From contig JAZKHT010000007.1 of NCBI GenBank assembly GCA_040385245.1, forward strand, positions 124,001 to 188,000: a stretch of DNA of 64,000 nucleotides, read 5' to 3'. How positions within the stretch are numbered: the stretch's first letter is position 1; the number at the start of each line of letters is the position of its first letter. The notes beneath the pieces are model-generated. The model searched no databases and was not told where the DNA came from. It worked only from the letters and a program-made list of their open reading frames with translations. Positions 25,097-33,108 of the stretch are shown here, in pieces. The stretch is from JAZKHT01 sp040385245. Lineage in GTDB: Bacteria; Pseudomonadota; Alphaproteobacteria; Rhodobacterales; Rhodobacteraceae. A program made the position numbers and the translations under genes.

Positions 25097-25621
25097 TCAC
25101 GGCAGTGTGGCCAGATAGGCGACCACGCTTGCCCGGTCTTCCACCTTCGGCAGACCGGCAAAGCTCATCTTCGTGCCGGGGGCATAGCCTTTGGGATTGG
25201 TCAGGAACCCGTCCAGATTTTCCGGCGTCCACGCGTCACCAGCCATGGCAAGCAACGCTTCGGAATAGGCAAACCCTGCCGCCGATGCCTTGGCACGCCC
25301 AACCACGCCATTCAGATGCGGGCCGGTGCCATCGGTGCCGTCCAGCTTGTGGCAGGCCTTGCACTTGGCAAATACCTTTTCGCCCGCCGCCGGATCGGCC
25401 GATGCCAATACGGTGGCAAAATCGGGGCCGGCATCGGCGGTTTCAGTGGTTTCTTCCGCCCCGGTGTCGATCACATAGGCCTGCGCGATCTCTTCGCCCT
25501 CACCGTGGCCGACCGGGCCGGTGTGGTACAGGGTTTCAGCAGCCCAGCCGCCCAGCAGGTACACCAGAAGCGAGCCGCAGACTGCGCCGGTCACTTTGGT
25601 CATCGTCATCGTGTCGAACAT
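25097..25621 (-). CDS. Membrane-anchored cytochrome c (c-y/c552 type)
   Basis: A 174-residue protein with one uncleaved N-terminal helix (about 8-29), an acidic/Ala-rich linker, then a class I cytochrome c domain with F-A-K-C-K-A-C-H heme site near residues 84-91, G-P-H-L-N-G-V-V-G-R, and a methionine ligand in G-T-K-M-S-F-A-G. Such anchored cytochromes (CycY, CycM) carry electrons from the bc1 complex to terminal oxidases, so the nearby cbb3 oxidase is a plausible partner. ATG 25621 follows a GGGAAGG site. Confidence 0.9.
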   Translation of the reverse strand: MFDTMTMTKVTGAVCGSLLVYLLGGWAAETLYHTGPVGHGEGEEIAQAYVIDTGAEETTETADAGPDFATVLASADPAAGEKVFAKCKACHKLDGTDGTGPHLNGVVGRAKASAAGFAYSEALLAMAGDAWTPENLDGFLTNPKGYAPGTKMSFAGLPKVEDRASVVAYLATLP

Positions 25622-25742
25622 GTCGCGCCTTCCCTTGGCCGTCGTTTGGCGCGGTATGTATCTGCTTCCACCCCCTCTGTTCAAGGTGTAGTAGCGCGAC
25701 CAATCGCCCCTGCGGGGGGTTTTTCGAACGGAGCACGCCTTC

Positions 25743-26576
25743 ATGACCGGTCGCATCGCGTTTCAGGGGGAACTTGGGGCCTATTCGCATCAGGCCTGCC
25801 GTCAGGCCCGCCCCGAAATGGAGGCGATCCCCTGCCGCACCTTTGAAGACGCGATCGAGATGTGCCGCACCGCCGAAGTGGACCTTGCGATGCTGCCGGT
25901 CGAGAATTCGACCTATGGCCGGGTGGCCGATATCCACGCGCTTTTGCCCGGTTCCGGCCTGCGCATCGTGGACGAGGCGTTTGTGCGCGTGCACATCAAC
26001 CTGCTGGCTGTACCGGGCACCCGGCTGGACCAGATCACCGCCGCGATGAGCCATACCGTCCTGCTTGGCCAGTGCCGCGAATATCTGAAAGCGCACAATC
26101 TGCGCCCTGTGACAGGTGCGGACACCGCAGGGTCGGCCAAGATTGTTGCCGAAAAGGGCGATCCGACGATGGGGGCGCTGGCATCAGAACTCGCCGGGGA
26201 GATTTACGGTCTGGATGTCGTCGCGCGGCAGATCGAGGATCAGTCGAACAACACCACCCGGTTTCTGGTGATGTCACGCACCGCCGATTTCAGCCGCCGG
26301 GGCGCCGGGCCGATGATGACCACATTCACCTTCCGCGTCCGCAACATTCCGGCGGCGCTGTACAAGGCGATGGGTGGGTTTGCCACCAACGGGGTCAACA
26401 TGACCAAGCTGGAAAGCTACATGGTGGGCGGAAGTTTCACCGCAACCGAGTTTTACGCCGATATCGAAGGTCACCCCGATGATGCCAACGTGGCGCTTGC
26501 GTTAGAGGAACTGCGGTATTTCACCTCGCAGCACGATATTCTTGGGGTCTATCCGGCGGATCGGCAGCGCGCCTGA
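25743..26576 (+). CDS. pheA: Prephenate dehydratase
   Basis: A 277-residue monofunctional enzyme that converts prephenate to phenylpyruvate in phenylalanine synthesis. The dehydratase domain (about 1-180) starts R-I-A-F-Q-G-E-L-G-A-Y-S and includes the catalytic N-T-T-R-F motif. The ACT domain follows (about 195-270), with a K-L-E-S-Y motif like the E-S-R-P Phe-binding site. No chorismate mutase domain is fused. The convergent neighbour ends 2 bases away. Confidence 0.94.
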   Translation: MTGRIAFQGELGAYSHQACRQARPEMEAIPCRTFEDAIEMCRTAEVDLAMLPVENSTYGRVADIHALLPGSGLRIVDEAFVRVHINLLAVPGTRLDQITAAMSHTVLLGQCREYLKAHNLRPVTGADTAGSAKIVAEKGDPTMGALASELAGEIYGLDVVARQIEDQSNNTTRFLVMSRTADFSRRGAGPMMTTFTFRVRNIPAALYKAMGGFATNGVNMTKLESYMVGGSFTATEFYADIEGHPDDANVALALEELRYFTSQHDILGVYPADRQRA

Positions 26577-26578
26577 CG

Positions 26579-27052
26579 TCAGCCTTGGGCTGCGGCGGCG
26601 TGATGCGCCTCGACGTCGCGGGCAAGTTGCGTCAGCCGCTTGTCAAACTGCGCCGTCACCCGCGATTTCGCCAGTTTCAGCGATTGCAGAAAAATCCGCG
26701 CGCCAAGTGTGCGCGCCTTGATTTCCATTTGCACGATGACGCGCGTCCGCTTGGCCGAGAGTTCCATCAACTCGATGGTGGTTCCGCCTTCGATGATGGG
26801 GCCAAGGGCTGCGAACACGATATGTTCGGGGCGTTCCAGTCGTTTCAGCATCACCTGGAGTTCCCGCTCGCGGCCCCGATAGCCAAAACGCAGGTGCCAC
26901 CCCATGCCGGGACCGGGTCTGGTCAGCTTGTCTGTGCGCGCGACATCTGCGCCACGACGCATGGCGGCGCGCTCCCACCCTTCAAAGTCGGCGAAATGGT
27001 CAAAGACAAAGGCCATCGGGGCTGCGATATCGGTGCGTCCGCTCAGTTTCAT
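26579..27052 (-). CDS. SRPBCC-family protein
   Basis: A 157-residue protein of the START/SRPBCC (polyketide cyclase-like) fold, recognised by its beginning (M-K-L-S-G-R-T-D-I-A-A-P-M-A-F-V-F-D-H-F-A-D-F) and the alternating beta strands ending in a long basic helix. Members bind hydrophobic ligands. It has no signal peptide. The function is unknown. It converges with pheA. Confidence 0.72.
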   Translation of the reverse strand: MKLSGRTDIAAPMAFVFDHFADFEGWERAAMRRGADVARTDKLTRPGPGMGWHLRFGYRGRERELQVMLKRLERPEHIVFAALGPIIEGGTTIELMELSAKRTRVIVQMEIKARTLGARIFLQSLKLAKSRVTAQFDKRLTQLARDVEAHHAAAAQG

Positions 27053-27135
27053 CTGCCCTGTCCCCTATACCATCTTACCAATACCCGCAGGATCAACCGG
27101 ATCCGGCGCACTGTCCTTTGCTGTATTCTGTCAGA

Positions 27136-28089
27136 CTAATCAAGCCGGTCAGCAAGCCAGTTGCTGATCAGGAAATGCGCAATCGCGCCTTTACGGGACG
27201 GCTTTATCCGTGGATGCGCGCCCGCCATGACCGTCACCATGTCTTCGCGCGTGATCCACAGCGCGTCCTCCAACTCGGTTTGGTCGATGGTGATGGCATC
27301 GCTGATCGCCTCGCCCGCGCAGCCCAACATCAGGGATGCCGGAAAAGGCCAGGGTTGGCTGGCCAGATAGCGCACGGCCCCCACGGCCACGCCCGATTCC
27401 TCGGCCACCTCACGTCGGACTGCCGCTTCAAGGGTTTCGCCCGGCTCTACAAACCCGGCGAGCAGCGAATACATCCCCTCGGGCCAGGCCGCGTTCCGAC
27501 CGATCAGCAGCTTGTTGCCATGGGTGACCAGCATGATGACCACCGGGTCGGTCCGCGGAAAGTGCTGCGTGGCGCAGGCAGGACAGCCGCGCTGCCACCC
27601 CGCCATCGCCATGACCGATCTGGCCCCGCACGCGGCGCAAAAGCCGTGGCTGCGGTGCCAGTGCAGCAACGCCTTGGCGGTGGCAGCAAGTTCCGCCTGC
27701 CGGGGTGTCAAGGTGGCCATTAGTCCGCGCAGTTCCAGAAAGGCGTGGCGGTCATCAAGTGCCGGGTGGTGCTGTTCGGTCAAATCAAGGAAACCGCCGT
27801 CCACCCCCGCCGCCCCCGCCTCGGGTGACCAGTGCGATATATCGGCGGCAAAGCGGGGCGTGCCATCATCCAGCCCCAGAAACACGGTGTCATCTACCCC
27901 CGCCAGAACCGGGCTGTCGGCGCTGACCCAACCCAGTGCCGCACTGTCGACGAACAGCGGTTTTCCGCGCCAAAGGGGCAACACCTGCCCCGAGGTCTGC
28001 ATCGCAGCAAGCGCGCCTGCGTCTCCGCGCAGGTGCGCTGCACGGTTCAGGGCCGATCCACCAAATGTCACTGTTTCCGCAATTCGCAT
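27136..28089 (-). CDS. nudC: NADH pyrophosphatase (NAD-cap decapping) NudC
   Basis: A 317-residue Nudix hydrolase that splits NAD(H) and can remove NAD caps from RNA. The zinc ribbon has C-A-A-C-G and a later C-P-A-C pair. The Nudix box G-F-V-E-P-G-E-T-L-E-A-A-V-R-R-E-V-A-E-E is complete. It is followed by the S-Q-P-W-P-F-P motif that separates NudC from other Nudix enzymes. ATG 28089 starts the conserved N-terminal domain; the longer frame to 28275 lies in the divergent promoter region. Confidence 0.92.
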   Translation of the reverse strand: MRIAETVTFGGSALNRAAHLRGDAGALAAMQTSGQVLPLWRGKPLFVDSAALGWVSADSPVLAGVDDTVFLGLDDGTPRFAADISHWSPEAGAAGVDGGFLDLTEQHHPALDDRHAFLELRGLMATLTPRQAELAATAKALLHWHRSHGFCAACGARSVMAMAGWQRGCPACATQHFPRTDPVVIMLVTHGNKLLIGRNAAWPEGMYSLLAGFVEPGETLEAAVRREVAEESGVAVGAVRYLASQPWPFPASLMLGCAGEAISDAITIDQTELEDALWITREDMVTVMAGAHPRIKPSRKGAIAHFLISNWLADRLD

Positions 28090-28190
28090 AATGATCCCCG
28101 TGAACACGTTGCGACTTCTTGCCATGCCCGGCGGTGACTGGCAAACTGCACAGATGTTTTGTGGGGTGGCGTGCGGCTTTACACGCATAG

Positions 28191-28217
28191 GTTGCATTGT
28201 AAATGGCGCCATGCAAC
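28191..28217. repeat. Inverted repeat in the nudC / phosphoesterase divergent region
   Basis: GTTGCAT (28191-28197) and ATGCAAC (28211-28217) are perfect 7-base arms with a 13-base spacer, in the 206-base divergent region. It may be an operator for one of the two genes; no regulator is apparent. Confidence 0.4.
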
Positions 28218-28295
28218 AGTCGGATAGAAGGTTTTCTGCCGTCCGATGGCCAGCACCCTTCGTTAATTGGTTCAAGGTGCACGATTACTGTGAAG

Positions 28296-30221
28296 ATGAA
28301 TGTCGCCTTGAATGGCCCGCCCACAAGCCCGGACAGACAAATCCAGCCTTTTCGCCCGACGGCCCATCAGGTGCATCTTCGAATCCTGGCCACGTCAGAC
28401 CTGCACATGCACGTCTTTCCCTATGATTATCATCTCGACCATGCCTGCAATGATCGGGGATTGGCCCTGACCGCCGGTCTGATCACCGCCGCCCGGGCCG
28501 AGGCGGCCAATACCCTGCTGGTCGACAATGGCGACTTTCTGCAAGGCAACCCGCTTGGCGACTACGTCGCAGAGCGGCGGGGTTTGACAGGCGCGCTTCA
28601 TCCGATGATCGCCGCCATGAACCGCCTTGGTTATGACGCGGCGACCTTGGGCAACCACGAGTTCAGCCACGGTCTGGATTTTCTGACGACCGCGTTGGAC
28701 GGCGCGCGTTTCCCGGTGGTTTCGGCAAATATCCTGCGGGTTCCCGGGGACGGCCATCTGCTGCCTCCCTTTGCCCTTTTGGACCGCAGGGTTCATGCCG
28801 CGGACGGAACCCACCACATGCTGCGTGTCGGCGTGATCGGATTTGCCCCGCCGCAAACCGTGATGTGGGAATCGCGCACACTGGCAGGCCGCATCGTCGC
28901 GCAGGATATTCTGGCAAGCGCGGCCGCTCTGGTGCCCGCGTTGCGCAGGGCGGGGGCCGATCTGGTGATCGCCCTGTCCCATTCAGGCATCGGGCAGGAT
29001 GCGGCAACGGCGGGGATGGAGAATGCGTCGGCGCATCTGGCGGCTCTGCCGGGGATCGACGTGGTGATAACGGGCCACGCGCATCTGGTGTTTCCATCGG
29101 CCATGTTCGCCGCATCGAACACGGTCGATCCGGTGGCCGGCACGTTGTGCGGCAAGCCTGCGGTCATGCCGGGTTTCAATGGGTCGCACCTTGGTGTCAT
29201 CGATCTGGCGCTGGACCGGGAAGATACCGGGTGGCGCGTCGCGCGCCATAGGGTTCAGGTGCGCCCCGTGGCGGAACGTCAAGACGATGGATCGGTGCGC
29301 GCCGTCACAACCGCCCGGCGTGACGTGCTGGACGCGGTGGCGGTGGACCATGACGCCACCCTGGTTTGGACACGTCGTCCGGTCGGATACAGCGCCGTGC
29401 CGCTGCACAGCTATTTCGCGCTTGTCACGCCCACGCCTGCGGTGCGTCTGGTGGCTGCAGCGCAGGCGGCCCATGTCGCCCGCGCGCTTTTGGGCCGGGC
29501 CGAGGCGGCGTTGCCCCTGCTGTCGGCTGCGGCCCCGTTCAAGGCGGGTGGGCGGGGCGGTCCAGCAAACTTTACCAACGTGCCCGCCGGTGATCTGGCG
29601 CTGCGCCATGCGGCGGACCTTTACATCCATCCCAACACCATCGTGGCCCTGCGCGTCACGGGTGCCGAGGTTCTGGACTGGCTGGAACGCGCGGCGGGCT
29701 TGTTCTACCAGATACCCCAGGGCGCACAGGATGCAGCCCTGATCGACCCGGATTTTCCCAGCTTCAACTTTGACCTGATCGACGGTCTGGATTTTCGCAT
29801 CGACCTTGCCCAGCCTGCCCGGTTTGACAGATACGGCGCATTGGCCGATCCGGGTGCGCACCGGATCGTCGGGCTGTCGCATCGGGGCAAGCCGGTGGCA
29901 CCGGATGCCGCGTTTGTTCTGGCGACCAATTCCTATCGCAGCGGCGGCAGCGGGCAATTTGCGGGCACCGGCCCGGACCGGGTGATCCTGTCCGACCCGG
30001 ACCTGACGCGCGATGTCGTGCTGCAGCATATCGAACGCAGTCGCAGCACAATGCCCGCACCTGCACCCAGCGGCTGGGGCTTTGTGCCGATGCCTGGCAC
30101 CAGCGTGACCTTCGACACTGCCCCGGCGGCGATTGATCATCTGGACGAACTGTCGAACCTTGACCTTGAACCGCTGTCACAAGGCACCTCGGGCTTCTTG
30201 CGCTTTCGCCTGCGGCTGTGA
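28296..30221 (+). CDS. 2',3'-cyclic-nucleotide phosphodiesterase/3'-nucleotidase family, no export signal
   Basis: A 642-residue metallophosphoesterase of the CpdB/UshA family. The N-terminal domain has A-T-S-D-L-H-M-H, L-V-D-N-G-D, L-G-N-H-E-F and V-I-T-G-H-A-H, the metal and catalytic motifs. The C-terminal 5'-nucleotidase domain has the substrate loop T-N-S-Y-R-S-G-G-S-G-Q-F. Known family members are periplasmic, but neither ATG 28296 nor the longer frame from 28203 starts with a signal peptide. It may act in the cytoplasm, or the start may be misjudged. Divergent from nudC; both act on nucleotides. Confidence 0.82.
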   Translation: MNVALNGPPTSPDRQIQPFRPTAHQVHLRILATSDLHMHVFPYDYHLDHACNDRGLALTAGLITAARAEAANTLLVDNGDFLQGNPLGDYVAERRGLTGALHPMIAAMNRLGYDAATLGNHEFSHGLDFLTTALDGARFPVVSANILRVPGDGHLLPPFALLDRRVHAADGTHHMLRVGVIGFAPPQTVMWESRTLAGRIVAQDILASAAALVPALRRAGADLVIALSHSGIGQDAATAGMENASAHLAALPGIDVVITGHAHLVFPSAMFAASNTVDPVAGTLCGKPAVMPGFNGSHLGVIDLALDREDTGWRVARHRVQVRPVAERQDDGSVRAVTTARRDVLDAVAVDHDATLVWTRRPVGYSAVPLHSYFALVTPTPAVRLVAAAQAAHVARALLGRAEAALPLLSAAAPFKAGGRGGPANFTNVPAGDLALRHAADLYIHPNTIVALRVTGAEVLDWLERAAGLFYQIPQGAQDAALIDPDFPSFNFDLIDGLDFRIDLAQPARFDRYGALADPGAHRIVGLSHRGKPVAPDAAFVLATNSYRSGGSGQFAGTGPDRVILSDPDLTRDVVLQHIERSRSTMPAPAPSGWGFVPMPGTSVTFDTAPAAIDHLDELSNLDLEPLSQGTSGFLRFRLRL

Positions 30222-30254
30222 TCGTCTAGAACGCCGCTGTCAGGCAGGGGATGG

Positions 30255-30884
30255 ATGATGTTCGACGCGGTGCTTTTCGATCTGGATGGGACGCTGCTGG
30301 ACACGGAAAGCATCGCCCTGACATCTGGGATGCGCGCTTTCGCTGCCTGTGGACATCCGGTGGACGAGGCTTTCATGCACGCGCTGGTCGGCAAGGCCGA
30401 ACCGCAGGCGGCCGAGATCATCCGTCTGGCCCTTCCCGCACTGGACACATCGGCGTTTCAACGGGAATGGCGCGCCGGTTTTGACGCCGGGTTGACGGCA
30501 GGCCTGCCGCTGAAACAGGGCGCGGTGGAATTGCTGTCGGCCCTGTCGCACCCTTTGGCGATTGTCACATCGACGGGACGGACGGGCGCGCATCACAAAC
30601 TGGGTCTGGCCGGGATCGCCCACCACTTTGCCGAGGTGATCACGCTGGACGACGTCACCGCCGCCAAGCCCGCACCCGACCCATATCTGCTGGCCGCCGC
30701 CCGTCTGGGCGTCGATCCGGCCAGGTGTCTGGTGTTCGAAGACAGCGATGTGGGGGCCGAAGCTGCGCATCGTGCGGGCTGTGTCGTGGTGCAGGTTCCC
30801 GATGTGGCCCCGACGTCAGGCCGCTTTGCCCGGCATCTGGCGGCCGATCTGTTGGCAGGTGCGCGCCTTGCCGGGTTGATCTGA
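30255..30884 (+). CDS. HAD-superfamily phosphatase (beta-PGM/Gph-like)
   Basis: A 209-residue haloacid-dehalogenase hydrolase. Motif I is L-F-D-L-D-G-T-L-L-D-T, motif II the T in V-T-S-T-G-R, motif III K-P-A-P-D-P, and motif IV E-D-S-D-V-G. The small helical cap is of the beta-phosphoglucomutase type. It dephosphorylates a small sugar phosphate or nucleotide; the substrate is not evident. It begins 33 bases after the phosphoesterase gene and may share its transcript. ATG 30255 or 30258. Confidence 0.86.
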   Translation: MMFDAVLFDLDGTLLDTESIALTSGMRAFAACGHPVDEAFMHALVGKAEPQAAEIIRLALPALDTSAFQREWRAGFDAGLTAGLPLKQGAVELLSALSHPLAIVTSTGRTGAHHKLGLAGIAHHFAEVITLDDVTAAKPAPDPYLLAAARLGVDPARCLVFEDSDVGAEAAHRAGCVVVQVPDVAPTSGRFARHLAADLLAGARLAGLI

Positions 30885-30911
30885 CGTCGGGCGAGCTTTT
30901 CGAGCGCAGAA

Positions 30912-32285
30912 CTACAGCGCGACGACCTGTGCCGGGTCCAGCAGAAACGGCGCGATGATGCCGCAGGTATCAGCCAGCGGCAGCAGGGTGTCGGGGACCG
31001 TCATCCCGATCACCTCGCGCATGAAACGGGTGCGCGCCTCGCACCGGGCAGCGACGCGCGGAAAGCGCGCGGCCAGATCGGCGCGCAAGGCGGCGTCCGC
31101 GATGACATAGCCGTCTTCCATCCGGGTGGAGCCCCAGTCGGGATGACCGGGGATCACATCCATCTGCATCGCCATACCCGACGCCAGCGGAATACCCGAC
31201 CCTTCGGCAATCGGCGATGACATCCATTCATCCAGCCCGATCAGGTGGCCGGGGTTCAGGTAAATACCATAGGTTTCAAAGGGCAGCGCCGTTTGCATCG
31301 CCTGCCACACCTGCCCGCCCGCAAGACCCGGTACCATCAGCGCGCACCAGTCGGACATCGCGGCAAGGTAAGGCTGCACGAAGTCGTCAACGTAACCTTG
31401 GGCGGTATCGGGCAAGTCGCCCTCGGTCCGGGCGACCCAGCCTGCACGGCAGATGTTCGCCCCCCAATGGCAGATGTTGAAACTGATCTGGCTGCCGCGC
31501 GTCAGCACCTGCCCCGTGGGGCCGGACAGCCCCTGATCGGCGCGCGCCCCGGTGGCAAAGGTGGGATGACAGCCCAGCGGCAGGCCGCCGATCCGGGCGG
31601 CTTCGACCGCGGCAAAATCGGTCTGGCCTTCGCGAAAGGCAAAGACCATACGCTTGATCGCCGCGGCCGCCATGTGGTTGGCATATTCCATCCGCGCGAT
31701 CTCGGGCGCATCGACGCGGGCGCGCAGGCCGTGGCCGGGGTGCATCATCAGGTCGGTGGCGTTCTCGACCCGGCCCGCAATCGCACGCAGCGGATCAGCA
31801 ACAAAGGCTGGAATGTCCAGCGCGGTAACCGGATCGTCCACCTCGGCCGGGCCGAACCATTTCCACCCGACGGCCCCGATGGTGGCCCCCGCAGGCACAA
31901 CACCTGTCAGCCAATCCGCCAGTCGCCGGCCTGCCCGTGGCTGCGATGGCAGCGAAAGGCTGGCGCAATGGCCGACCCGGATCGCGCCCGCCTGCACCAG
32001 TGGCGAAACCCCGGTGTAGGGCAGACACTCGTTCCCGGCGATCAGCAGCGCATCCTGTGGCGTGACGACCAGAACCGCCTCTTCGAACCGGGGGTCAAAT
32101 CCCGTCACCCAGTGCATGTTGGCACAGTGTTCGCGGTCACCGTAAATCACGATTGCCGCAAACCCCCGCCGCTGTGCAGCCGCGCGCAGGGCCGCCAGAC
32201 GCCCCGCCATTTCGGCCAGGGTCAGGTCGGGCGGCATTGAGGGCGTGCCGTTTTCGGGCCAGTCGATGCGGATCAGGCGGGGCAT
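30912..32285 (-). CDS. M24 (Xaa-Pro peptidase-like) protein with altered metal ligands
   Basis: A 457-residue protein with a creatinase N-terminal domain (about 25-170) and an M24 'pita-bread' domain (about 195-440). The five positions that normally bind two metals (Asp, Asp, His, Glu, Glu) read N270, N277, H347, D376 and E390, so three of the five are changed. A standard two-metal aminopeptidase reaction is therefore doubtful; a creatinase-like hydrolase, one-metal enzyme or non-enzymatic role are options. ATG 32285 has GGAGAG upstream. It is transcribed away from ffs. Confidence 0.75.
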   Translation of the reverse strand: MPRLIRIDWPENGTPSMPPDLTLAEMAGRLAALRAAAQRRGFAAIVIYGDREHCANMHWVTGFDPRFEEAVLVVTPQDALLIAGNECLPYTGVSPLVQAGAIRVGHCASLSLPSQPRAGRRLADWLTGVVPAGATIGAVGWKWFGPAEVDDPVTALDIPAFVADPLRAIAGRVENATDLMMHPGHGLRARVDAPEIARMEYANHMAAAAIKRMVFAFREGQTDFAAVEAARIGGLPLGCHPTFATGARADQGLSGPTGQVLTRGSQISFNICHWGANICRAGWVARTEGDLPDTAQGYVDDFVQPYLAAMSDWCALMVPGLAGGQVWQAMQTALPFETYGIYLNPGHLIGLDEWMSSPIAEGSGIPLASGMAMQMDVIPGHPDWGSTRMEDGYVIADAALRADLAARFPRVAARCEARTRFMREVIGMTVPDTLLPLADTCGIIAPFLLDPAQVVAL

Positions 32286-32341
32286 GGAACTCTCCGGTCT
32301 TTGGGTCAGGCTAGTCAAGCGATGCGCCCCTGTCACGCGGC

Positions 32342-32370
32342 TTGCGAATCCCGCGCACCGCCCCTATATG
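32342..32370 (+). promoter_or_regulatory. Sigma-70-like promoter of ffs
   Basis: TTGCGA (32342-32347), a 17-base spacer and TATATG (32365-32370), ending about 5 bases before the predicted 5' end of the SRP RNA. Spacing is ideal for a housekeeping promoter. Confidence 0.7.
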
Positions 32371-32374
32371 CAAC

Positions 32375-32474
32375 GGCGAGAGGTTGGCGCGGGCAGGCGC
32401 CTCGCCAACCCGGTCAGGTCCGGAAGGAAGCAGCCGTAACGAGCCCCGCTTGGGTCGTTGTCCAGCCTCTCACC
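32375..32474 (+). ncRNA. ffs: Signal recognition particle RNA, small bacterial type (4.5S)
   Basis: The conserved domain IV is present: G-G-U-C-A-G-G-U-C-C-G-G-A-A-G-G-A-A-G-C-A-G-C-C as two segments at 32412-32435, with the symmetric and asymmetric loops that bind Ffh. The outer ends pair: 32378-32387 with 32462-32471, ten pairs with one G-U. A T4 run follows at 32476-32479. It would guide inner-membrane proteins with Ffh. Ends are approximate by a few bases. The position upstream of dnaX is common. Confidence 0.93.
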
Positions 32475-32573
32475 CTTTTCCCATACATGATTGATGGCTA
32501 TCGTTGCCCCAACCGGCGGCTGATGCCGCAACCGGCAGGCCGAATTTGGTTTCGCGACGAAGGGAAAATGGTC

Positions 32574-32966
32574 ATGGACGAAATCAGCGGTGGATGTCTG
32601 TGCGGCGCGGTCCGGTTTGTGGCCACTGGAAAACCCTATCGCGTGGGCATGTGTCACTGTCTGGACTGTCGCAAACACCACGGGGCACTGTTCCATGCCT
32701 CTGCGATCTTTCCCGGTGACGCGCTGACGGTCACAGGCGAAACGAATGCCTATGCAGGGCGGCACTTTTGTCCGCGCTGTGGGTCGCCGGTTTTTGGACG
32801 AAGTGGCGACGAAGCCGAGGTGAACCTTGGCGCGCTTGACGCCCCCGACCAATTCATCCCGACATATGAACTGTGGACCATCCGGCGCGAGTCGTGGTTG
32901 CCGCCGTTTCCGGTCAAGCATCGATATGACCGCAATCGCGATAACCCCGGCCGATTTGAAGACTAG
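32574..32966 (+). CDS. GFA-family (glutathione-dependent formaldehyde-activating-like) zinc protein
   Basis: A 130-residue protein of the GFA/CENP-V fold. It has zinc-binding cysteines in C-L-C-G-A-V, C-H-C-L-D-C-R-K-H-H-G and F-C-P-R-C-G-S-P, as in Gfa. Most members are of unknown function; spontaneous formaldehyde-glutathione conjugation is claimed for a few. ATG 32574 fits a GAAGGG site 9 bases upstream; the in-frame ATG at 32568 is too close to it. The same frame upstream runs across ffs and is not coding. Confidence 0.8.
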   Translation: MDEISGGCLCGAVRFVATGKPYRVGMCHCLDCRKHHGALFHASAIFPGDALTVTGETNAYAGRHFCPRCGSPVFGRSGDEAEVNLGALDAPDQFIPTYELWTIRRESWLPPFPVKHRYDRNRDNPGRFED

Positions 32967-33056
32967 GCAGCCGCACACGCCGGGCGTCTTGCTGTCAAGG
33001 GTGTAACGGGCAGCGGCGGGCATCTGCGAAAGTGCCCCTTCCGCCCAGACCCACGG

Positions 33057-33085
33057 TTGCCGCCCCCTTCCCCGCCGTCTAGACT
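33057..33085 (+). promoter_or_regulatory. Putative promoter of dnaX-ybaB-recR
   Basis: TTGCCG (33057-33062), a 17-base spacer and TAGACT (33080-33085), 24 bases before the dnaX ATG. The match to the sigma-70 consensus is partial, but spacing and place fit. Confidence 0.5.
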
Positions 33086-33108
33086 GACGCGAGCCGCAAG
33101 GAAGCATC

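Noticed and set aside
32301..32573. An N-terminal extension of the GFA-family gene
   Set aside because: This part of the frame runs through the SRP RNA gene and has no ribosome site; the conserved protein starts at 32574.
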